Source: Geobacillus subterraneus (lineage in GTDB: Bacteria; Bacillota; Bacilli; Bacillales; Anoxybacillaceae). From it: DNA of 64,000 nucleotides. This document shows, piece by piece, positions 56,485 to 64,000 of the stretch (position 1 is its first letter; every line of letters starts with the position of its first letter). The stretch covers positions 620,001 through 684,000 of the forward strand of contig NZ_CP014342.1 of assembly GCF_001618685.1 (NCBI RefSeq), read 5' to 3'. The notes under the pieces were generated by a model, which had not been told where the DNA came from, searched no databases, and saw only the letters and a list, made by a program, of their open reading frames with translations. The position numbers and the translations under genes were made by a program.

Positions 56485-57495
56485 ATGGAAGGAAATGTTG
56501 CTTCATTAACAAGTGCAGAGATTTCAAGCTTATGGAGTACGTATATAAACGACAGCATCGTCGCCTGTTTGCTGACGCATTTTACAGAAACGGTGACCGA
56601 TGACGATATTCGCCCGCTCATCACCGAGACGCTGAACGTCGCCAACGGGCATATGCGCGCCATTGAGCAGCTGTTCGCCGCCGAAGGGATCGCTAAGCCG
56701 GTCGGCTATCCGGTGGAGAAGCATGTGTATTCTGGCGCGCCGAAGCTGTTTAGCGATGTTTTTTACTTGGAATATATATACCATATGTCCAAGTTCGGCC
56801 TCACCTCGCATAGCGGGGCGATCGCCCTGGCATCGCGCCAAGATGTTGCCCAGTTATTCCACCAGTTTTTGAACGAGGCGGTGATGTTAAACGACCGCGC
56901 CCGCCAGCTCCTGCTGGAAAAAGGGGTGTACGTCCGCCCGCCGTATATGGTGTACCCGAAAGAAGCGGCATTTATTGAAAAACAAAGCTTTTTAACCGGC
57001 TGGTTCGGCCCGCGCCGCCCGCTGCTCGCCGTCGAAGTGGCCCATTTGTTTACAACAGCGCGCAACAACGAGCTCGGCAAGGCGACATTGACCGGGTTTG
57101 CCCAAGTGGCGGTTGATCCAGAAATTCGCAACTTTTTCTTGCGCGGGCTGCGCGTCTGTTCCGATATTATGAACACCGTTCATGACGTGTTGCGGGAAAG
57201 CAACGTGCCGACCGTCATGTCCCCGGATGTTACCGTCACCGACTCGACCAAGCCGCCGTTTTCCGACCAGTTAATGATGGCCGTCGTCAACGCGCTATCC
57301 GCGATTGGCACGGCGGAATACGGAGCGGCCATGGCGGTCAGTCTTCGCCGCGATATTATCGCCCTATACGCCAGCTTGATCGCCAAAGCCGGCGCTTTCA
57401 CCGAGGACGGGGCCAACATGATGATCGACCGCCGTTGGCTTGAGTACCCGCCGCACTTTTTGGACCGGCGTCAGCTTGCCTTGCAAAAAAGCTGA
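56485..57495 (+). CDS. DUF3231 family protein with internal duplication
   Basis: The product is 336 residues and all helical in appearance. Two copies of a ~160-residue unit can be aligned by eye. The first begins EISSLWSTYINDSIVACLL and the second EVAHLFTTARNNELGKATL. Each has a ferritin-like four-helix pattern and ends in a run of hydrophobic helices. The family is DUF3231, common in spore-forming Bacillaceae and without known function. ATG 56485 follows AAGGGGG. The GTG at 56473 adjoins that site and is less likely. A sigma-G-like promoter suggests the forespore. Confidence 0.83.
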   Translation: MEGNVASLTSAEISSLWSTYINDSIVACLLTHFTETVTDDDIRPLITETLNVANGHMRAIEQLFAAEGIAKPVGYPVEKHVYSGAPKLFSDVFYLEYIYHMSKFGLTSHSGAIALASRQDVAQLFHQFLNEAVMLNDRARQLLLEKGVYVRPPYMVYPKEAAFIEKQSFLTGWFGPRRPLLAVEVAHLFTTARNNELGKATLTGFAQVAVDPEIRNFFLRGLRVCSDIMNTVHDVLRESNVPTVMSPDVTVTDSTKPPFSDQLMMAVVNALSAIGTAEYGAAMAVSLRRDIIALYASLIAKAGAFTEDGANMMIDRRWLEYPPHFLDRRQLALQKS

Positions 57496-57503
57496 CGGAA
57501 CAG

Positions 57504-57532
57504 GAATAAAATGGCGCCTGCCGGCGAAACTA
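57504..57532 (+). promoter_or_regulatory. Possible sigma-G promoter of bofC
   Basis: GAATA (57504-57508) and GAAACTA (57526-57532) have a 17-base spacer. The -10 fits CATWHTA at five of seven places. bofC is a sigma-G gene in Bacillus subtilis. Confidence 0.3.
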
Positions 57533-57574
57533 ATGGTGTAAGGAAACCACCATTTCGGAAGAGAGGAACGGACA

Positions 57575-58057
57575 ATGCGAATTCTTTCCATCCTATTGTT
57601 GACTGCTGTGGTCGTATTGCCGACTCATTGGACGTTCGCCGCGCCGGCGCCGGTGAAAATGATGATCGTGTTGCAGCAGCAATATTTAGACGGAGAGATC
57701 AGCGAGGAAAAAAGAACAGAAACGGTCGTCTCGTTAACGGAAATATGGAAAAAGTACCGTGACTGGCAACTGATTACTCTCGATGACCGGACGATCGTCT
57801 TTCGCAAGGCGGTCAACGACATTTCCCCGCTGCTGAAGGCGAACGGCTATTTCGGGATCACCGATGACGGCACGCTGTCGATTTTTAACGGCAAACCGGG
57901 CCGGTCGAACCAAATTATCCAGTCGTTTTTCCAAATTGACGTGCAAAAGCTGGAAAGCCGCCAACAGGCGAAATTAAAACAAGGCATCCGCGTCCTCTCG
58001 AAAGAACAATATGAACAAGTGATCGAAATGTACCGGCATTTTGCGGTTGTGCAATAA
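57575..58057 (+). CDS. bofC: Bypass-of-forespore protein C
   Basis: BofC is a secreted forespore protein that inhibits the SpoIVB protease and so delays sigma-K activation, linking to SpoIVFA/FB encoded elsewhere in this window. The product is 160 residues. A signal peptide ends near TFAAPAP (about residue 24). The mature part has KRTETVVSLTEIWKKYRDW and DISPLLKANGYFGITDDGTL, typical of BofC. The ATG follows GAGAGGA. It lies before ruvA as in Bacillus subtilis. Confidence 0.93.
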   Translation: MRILSILLLTAVVVLPTHWTFAAPAPVKMMIVLQQQYLDGEISEEKRTETVVSLTEIWKKYRDWQLITLDDRTIVFRKAVNDISPLLKANGYFGITDDGTLSIFNGKPGRSNQIIQSFFQIDVQKLESRQQAKLKQGIRVLSKEQYEQVIEMYRHFAVVQ

Positions 58058-58061
58058 AACG

Positions 58062-58100
58062 AAATCCCGTGGTGTGAAAGCGCATCACGGGATTTGTTTT
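58062..58100 (+). terminator. Terminator after bofC
   Basis: AAATCCCGTG (58062-58071) pairs perfectly with CACGGGATTT (58086-58095), followed by GTTTTTG. Confidence 0.85.
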
Positions 58101-58109
58101 TGTTATAAT
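58101..58109 (+). promoter_or_regulatory. Extended -10 promoter of ruvA
   Basis: TGTTATAAT is an extended -10 element identical to that before hemA. It follows directly on the bofC terminator, and no -35 is visible. Confidence 0.55.
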
Positions 58110-58158
58110 GAAATCGTATGATACAATGAAAGGGCGAGAAAAGGGGAGGAGCATTGCT

Positions 58159-58743
58159 TTGATCGAGTTTATCCGCGGGTATGTCGACTACGTCTGCCCG
58201 GAGTATATTGTCATTGACCATAACGGCATCGGCTACGAAATTTTTACTCCCAATCCGTTTGCCTTTGAGGGGAGCCACGGGGCGGCGGTGACGGTATATA
58301 CATACGAATACGTACGTGAAGATGTGCACGCCTTATACGGATTTTTGACGCGCCAAGAGCGGAACTTGTTTGCCAAGCTGCTCCAAGTGTCCGGCATCGG
58401 ACCGAAGGGAGGGCTCGCCATTTTGGCAGCCGGGCGGCCGGATGAGCTGGCGCGGGCGATTGAGGAAGAAAATGAGGCGTTTTTATGCAAGTTTCCGGGC
58501 GTTGGAAAAAAGACAGCCCGGCAAATGATTTTAGATTTAAAAGGAAAGCTCGCGATGTTTTCGATGCCGGCGGCTCCGCGCCCGGCCACCCCGCTTTCCA
58601 GGGAGCTCGCCGAGGCGGTGGCTGCGCTCAAGGCGCTCGGCTATGCGGAACGGGAAATTGAGAAAATTGTTCCAGTGCTCCGCGAGGAAGCAATGACGAC
58701 GGAACAATACGTCAAGCGGGCGCTGGCGCTGTTGCTGAAATAA
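58159..58743 (+). CDS. ruvA: Holliday junction helicase subunit RuvA
   Basis: RuvA binds Holliday junctions and loads RuvB. The product is 194 residues with three domains: an N-terminal OB fold ([18 protein letters not shown]), two helix-hairpin-helix motifs ([13 protein letters not shown] and [13 protein letters not shown]), and a small C-terminal domain that touches RuvB (about 150-194; [15 protein letters not shown]). The TTG at 58159 follows GGGGAGGA by eight bases and gives the family N-terminus. Upstream in-frame codons are rejected. Confidence 0.96.
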   Translation: MIEFIRGYVDYVCPEYIVIDHNGIGYEIFTPNPFAFEGSHGAAVTVYTYEYVREDVHALYGFLTRQERNLFAKLLQVSGIGPKGGLAILAAGRPDELARAIEEENEAFLCKFPGVGKKTARQMILDLKGKLAMFSMPAAPRPATPLSRELAEAVAALKALGYAEREIEKIVPVLREEAMTTEQYVKRALALLLK

Positions 58744-58773
58744 ATGGCAGCTGGCTAAAAGGGAGGGACGACG

Positions 58774-59775
58774 GTGGACGAACGGCTTGTATCCGGTGCA
58801 GCTTTAGGCGGCGAAGCGGCGTTCGAACCAAACTTGCGCCCGCAATATTTGCATGAATATATCGGGCAAGATAAAGTCAAAGAAAACTTGCAAGTGTTTA
58901 TTGAAGCGGCCAAGCTGCGTGAAGAGACGCTTGACCATGTCTTGCTGTACGGGCCGCCGGGGCTTGGGAAAACGACGCTCGCCGCCATTATTGCCAACGA
59001 AATGGGCGTCAAGATGCGGGCGACGTCCGGGCCGGCGCTTGAGCGGCCCGGTGATCTAGCGGCGCTTTTGACCTCGCTTGAGCCGGGGGACGTGCTGTTT
59101 ATTGATGAAATCCACCGGTTGCCGCGGACGGTTGAAGAAGTGCTGTACCCGGCGATGGAAGATTACTGTTTGGACATTATGATTGGCAAAGGGCCGGAAG
59201 CGCGTTCGCTTCGCCTTGATTTGCCGCCGTTTACCCTTGTCGGGGCGACAACAAGAGCCGGGGCGCTGTCCGCCCCGCTGCGCGACCGGTTTGGCGTCAT
59301 CAGCCGGCTTGAATATTATCAAGTGGACGAGCTGGCGCAAATTATTGAGCGGGCAGCGGCCATTTTGCATATGATAATCAGCAGCGAGGCGGCGCTCGAA
59401 CTGGCGCGCCGGGCGCGGGGCACGCCGCGCATTGCCAACCGGCTGCTCCGCCGCGTCCGCGATTTTGCCCAAGTGCGCGGGGACGGGGAAATCACGCTGC
59501 CGCTCGCCGTCGAGGCGCTTGAACGGCTGCAAGTCGACCGGCTCGGACTTGATCATATTGACCATAAGCTGCTTTTGGCCATCATCGAAAAATTTGCCGG
59601 CGGTCCGGTCGGGCTTGAAACGATGGCGGCGGTGATTGGGGAAGAAGCGCAAACGATCGAGGAAGTGTATGAGCCGTATTTGCTGCAAATCGGCCTATTG
59701 CAACGGACGCCGCGCGGGCGTGTCGCCACGCCGTCGGCGTATGCTCATTTAGGAATGGAGGTTCCAAAGCGGTGA
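58774..59775 (+). CDS. ruvB: Holliday junction branch migration ATPase RuvB
   Basis: RuvB is the AAA+ motor of branch migration. The product is 333 residues. Walker [10 protein letters not shown] is at 60-68, Walker B DEIH at 111-114, sensor and arginine-finger regions follow ([17 protein letters not shown]), and a C-terminal winged helix ends the chain. The GTG start follows GGGAGGGACG. Its stop overlaps the DUF2905 gene by four bases (GTGA). Confidence 0.97.
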   Translation: MDERLVSGAALGGEAAFEPNLRPQYLHEYIGQDKVKENLQVFIEAAKLREETLDHVLLYGPPGLGKTTLAAIIANEMGVKMRATSGPALERPGDLAALLTSLEPGDVLFIDEIHRLPRTVEEVLYPAMEDYCLDIMIGKGPEARSLRLDLPPFTLVGATTRAGALSAPLRDRFGVISRLEYYQVDELAQIIERAAAILHMIISSEAALELARRARGTPRIANRLLRRVRDFAQVRGDGEITLPLAVEALERLQVDRLGLDHIDHKLLLAIIEKFAGGPVGLETMAAVIGEEAQTIEEVYEPYLLQIGLLQRTPRGRVATPSAYAHLGMEVPKR

Positions 59776-59978
59776 ACAGCTTGCCGAAGTTGATCATGAC
59801 AATTGGCGCCGTGCTGATCATTGTCGGGTTTGTTATGCAGTTTATCAAACTCGGCCGCTTGCCGGGGGATATCGTCATCCGCAAGGGGAATATGACTTTT
59901 TATTTCCCGATCATCACATCGATCTTGTTAAGTGTCGTATTATCGTTGATTTTTTATGTGCTCGGGCGGTTTCGCTAA
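59772..59978 (+). CDS. Small DUF2905 family membrane protein
   Basis: The product is 68 residues with two membrane helices (about 8-25 and 45-64) joined by the conserved loop [20 protein letters not shown]. The family, DUF2905, is widespread and of unknown function. It overlaps ruvB and lies 15 bases before queA, so it belongs to the ruv-que-tgt run. Confidence 0.9.
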   Translation: MNSLPKLIMTIGAVLIIVGFVMQFIKLGRLPGDIVIRKGNMTFYFPIITSILLSVVLSLIFYVLGRFR

Positions 59979-59993
59979 AGGGAGGAAAGCTTT

Positions 59994-62182
<2,189 letters not shown>

Positions 62183-62205
62183 CCATCGGAAAGGAGGGGG
62201 ATTGA

Positions 62206-62478
62206 ATGAACGCGGCGATTGCGAATTTGTTGCCGATCGTGCTGTTTTTCGTCATTTTCTACTTTTTGCTCATTCGTCCGCAGCAAAAGCGGCAGCGTGC
62301 CGTCCAGCAAATGCAGGCGAATTTGAAAAAAGGCGACAAAATCATCACGATTGGCGGTTTGCATGGCATCATCGACTCGGTCGATGAAGATAAAATCATC
62401 ATCCGCGCGGGTGACGGCACACGGCTTACATACGACCGTTCCGCGGTGCGTGAAGTCGTGTCGGAAACTAAAGCATAA
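62206..62478 (+). CDS. yajC: Preprotein translocase accessory subunit YajC
   Basis: YajC associates with SecDF and the Sec translocon. The product is 90 residues. One membrane helix (about 5-24, VLFFVIFYFLLIRPQQK) is followed by a small basic cytoplasmic domain with KKGDKIITIGGLHGII. The start follows GGAAAGGAGGGG. A terminator follows. Confidence 0.94.
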   Translation: MNAAIANLLPIVLFFVIFYFLLIRPQQKRQRAVQQMQANLKKGDKIITIGGLHGIIDSVDEDKIIIRAGDGTRLTYDRSAVREVVSETKA

Positions 62479-62515
62479 CCTGAATGAAAAGCCGTCAGCC
62501 GATGGTGCTGGCGAC

Positions 62516-62551
62516 AAAAGCGGCTGTTTCGCCCAGAAACAGCCGCTTTTG
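62516..62551. terminator. Bidirectional terminator between yajC and the convergent membrane gene
   Basis: AAAAGCGGCTGTTT (62516-62529) pairs perfectly with AAACAGCCGCTTTT (62537-62550). The A and T ends serve both strands. Confidence 0.9.
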
Positions 62552-62566
62552 CATTGGGGCGCCCGC

Positions 62567-62950
62567 TTATGCCCGCTCGCGGCGCGCCGGCGACAAATTG
62601 ACCCCGACGATGCCGCCAAGGGCGGCGGCGACAAAAAAGACAAGATGGTACAGCCATTGTTCCGCTGTAAACGGCTTTTCGATGCCAAGAAATTGAAACA
62701 AAAAGATGAGCGCTGTAAACAAGAGGCTGGTCAGTCCGCCGGCAAGCCATCCTTTCTCTTGGCTTTTCCCGCCGGCAACGATGCCGCCGATGAACATCGA
62801 GATGACCGAGACAGCAAAAATCACCCATGTCAGCGATGATTCATGAATGTCCGTCCACTTAAGAAGCAACGAAAAAACGAAGCTAACAAGCGCCGCCAAC
62901 ACGAAAATGGTGGCGACTCCATATACGAGTGCGTTGCCAAGCCGTGACAC
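62567..62950 (-). CDS. yrzE: YrzE/TIGR04086-type membrane protein
   Basis: The product is 127 residues with four membrane helices and a short basic C-terminus (SPARRERA). The pattern and position beside yajC and spoVB fit the TIGR04086/YrzE family of unknown function. The GTG start follows GGGGGGAA. It is convergent with yajC. Confidence 0.82.
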   Translation of the reverse strand: MSRLGNALVYGVATIFVLAALVSFVFSLLLKWTDIHESSLTWVIFAVSVISMFIGGIVAGGKSQEKGWLAGGLTSLLFTALIFLFQFLGIEKPFTAEQWLYHLVFFVAAALGGIVGVNLSPARRERA

Positions 62951-63016
62951 TGTATTCCCCCCTGATCACAACCGTTTTACCGCTATATATATTCGTTGCC
63001 GGACATGTTTAGAAGT

Positions 63017-64000
63017 TTATTTTCGTCCGTTCTTCCGAGCGAGCCAATGAAGTCCCGGTAGATAGACGAGTTCTTCGCGCTTGATAAGCTGAAAAAACAA
63101 CAGGGAAGCCACATATAAAGCAATCGTTGCCGCTATAGCGAACAGCGTCCATAATGACGAAGGCATGGCCGCGGGCGGATAGCGGAAAAGCGCATAGCCG
63201 GCCGCACCGGCGGCGGCGATGGCAACGAGCGCTTTCGCATATTCGCGCGCGTTGATCGAAAAGGAGACGGCCTTGGCGACGGTGGCAAAGTGGAGAAGCG
63301 TCACAAGCACTGTGCCGATGGACGTCGCGAGCGCCGCTCCCATAATGCCTAAGCTCGGCCGCGAGGCAAGGACGAAGATGCACGCGAGTTTGACCGCCGC
63401 CCCGATCAAGCTGTTCGTCATGGCTGCATTTGCCAAGTCGAGCCCTTGCAACACCGCTTGGAGCGGACCTTGGAAATAATAAAATAAGAAAAACGGCGCC
63501 ATCACTTGAATAAAGATGGCCGCTTCGCTCGTTCCATACATCCACCGCATGAGCGGTTCGGCAAAAATGTAAAGGACGACGGCGGAAAGACCGCCGGTGA
63601 CAAGCGCCAGGCGCATCGCCTGGGTGATCCGGTATTCGACCAACAGCGGCTTGTTTTGCGCCATCGCCTCGCTAATGGCCGGCACAAGCGCTGTCGAGAG
63701 CGCGTACGTAATGAATGACGGCAAAGTGAGCAGCGGCAGCGCGTAGCCGACAAGCTGGCCGTACTGCTTCGTGGCGGCGGAGGCGGCCACGCCAGCCAGA
63801 GCTAAGCTGTTGGCGACGACGATCGGCTCGAAAAACCAAGAAAGCGAGCCGATCAAGCGGCCGCCGGTCGTCGGCAGGGCGATCCGCATGAGGCGGCCGA
63901 ACGTCTCTTTGCCGGCATGTACATAGCGGAAAAAGTTCGTCCGCAGGCGGATGGACTTTTTGAACTTAAATAAAAACAACAAGTACAGTAAGGCGGCCAG
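63017..64000 (-). CDS. spoVB: Stage V sporulation protein B, MATE/MVF-type lipid flippase (5' part outside window)
   Basis: The visible 327 codons form the C-terminal part of a polytopic membrane protein of the polysaccharide/lipid exporter superfamily, with about nine membrane segments. The frame is open to the window edge, so the start lies beyond 64,000. Segments such as ALPTTGGRLIGSLSWFFEP and LPSFITYALSTALVPAISE fit SpoVB, proposed to flip lipid precursors for the spore cortex. Gene order with the YrzE-type gene and yajC supports this. YtgP-like paralogues are similar, so the exact member is less sure. Confidence 0.85.
   Translation of the reverse strand: MAALLYLLFLFKFKKSIRLRTNFFRYVHAGKETFGRLMRIALPTTGGRLIGSLSWFFEPIVVANSLALAGVAASAATKQYGQLVGYALPLLTLPSFITYALSTALVPAISEAMAQNKPLLVEYRITQAMRLALVTGGLSAVVLYIFAEPLMRWMYGTSEAAIFIQVMAPFFLFYYFQGPLQAVLQGLDLANAAMTNSLIGAAVKLACIFVLASRPSLGIMGAALATSIGTVLVTLLHFATVAKAVSFSINAREYAKALVAIAAAGAAGYALFRYPPAAMPSSLWTLFAIAATIALYVASLLFFQLIKREELVYLPGLHWLARKNGRK

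Overview
The window is a block of Firmicutes chromosome, almost certainly from a thermophilic Geobacillus-type member of the Bacillaceae. The gene order is the classic Bacillus one (hemAXCDBL, spoVID-ysxE, valS-folC, spoIIB-maf-radC-mreBCD-minCD, spoIVFAB, rplU-prp-rpmA, spo0B-obg-pheBA, niaR-nifS / nadBCA-safA, yebC, bofC, ruvAB-queA-tgt-yajC, spoVB). The ValS sequence agrees, as far as I remember it, with G. stearothermophilus ValS. Codon use is GC-rich, there are many GTG and TTG starts and strong AAGGAGG-type ribosome sites, and the many sporulation genes show an endospore former.

Layout. 0-7 kb: a small membrane gene diverges from the haem operon hemA-hemX-hemC-hemD-hemB-hemL, where hemD has no stop codon of its own and runs in frame into hemB. 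7-9.3 kb: the spore-coat pair spoVID-ysxE. 9.4-14 kb: a T-box leader, valS and folC. 14-32.2 kb: a large type IV pilus locus. It holds a secreted von Willebrand A protein, three minor prepilins on the minus strand in V-W-X order, three accessory membrane or envelope proteins of unknown job, the motors PilB and PilT, platform PilC, a major pilin, prepilin peptidase, PilM, PilN, PilO and a last pilin. It lies between folC and spoIIB, where Bacillus subtilis has only comC. 32-40.9 kb: spoIIB, maf, radC, mreBCD, minCD and the pro-sigma-K processing pair spoIVFA-spoIVFB. 41-46 kb: an L21-type leader with rplU-prp-rpmA, spo0B, obg and pheBA. 46-55.5 kb: NAD biosynthesis (niaR, nifS, nadB, nadC, nadA, nadE) interleaved with spore-coat genes (safA, a CotS-family kinase-like gene, a CoxA-like lipoprotein). 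55.6-64 kb: yebC, a DUF3231 gene, bofC, ruvAB, a DUF2905 gene, queA, tgt, yajC, a YrzE-type membrane gene and the 3' part of spoVB, which runs off the window edge.

The genes fall into four themes: tetrapyrrole and NAD cofactor synthesis, cell shape and division with sporulation checkpoints, spore coat assembly, and a surface pilus. Sigma-E-like promoters, each with a 14-base spacer, stand before spoVID, spoIVFA and safA, and sigma-G-like ones before the DUF3231 gene and, more weakly, bofC. No rRNA, tRNA, CRISPR array, intact insertion sequence or prophage gene was seen. The most unusual content is the pilus locus with its three uncharacterised accessory genes and a minor-pilin/vWA arrangement like pilVWX-pilY1 of Gram-negative bacteria. 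The hemD-hemB read-through frame and a long-range stem covering the ribosome site of the CoxA-like gene also stand out.
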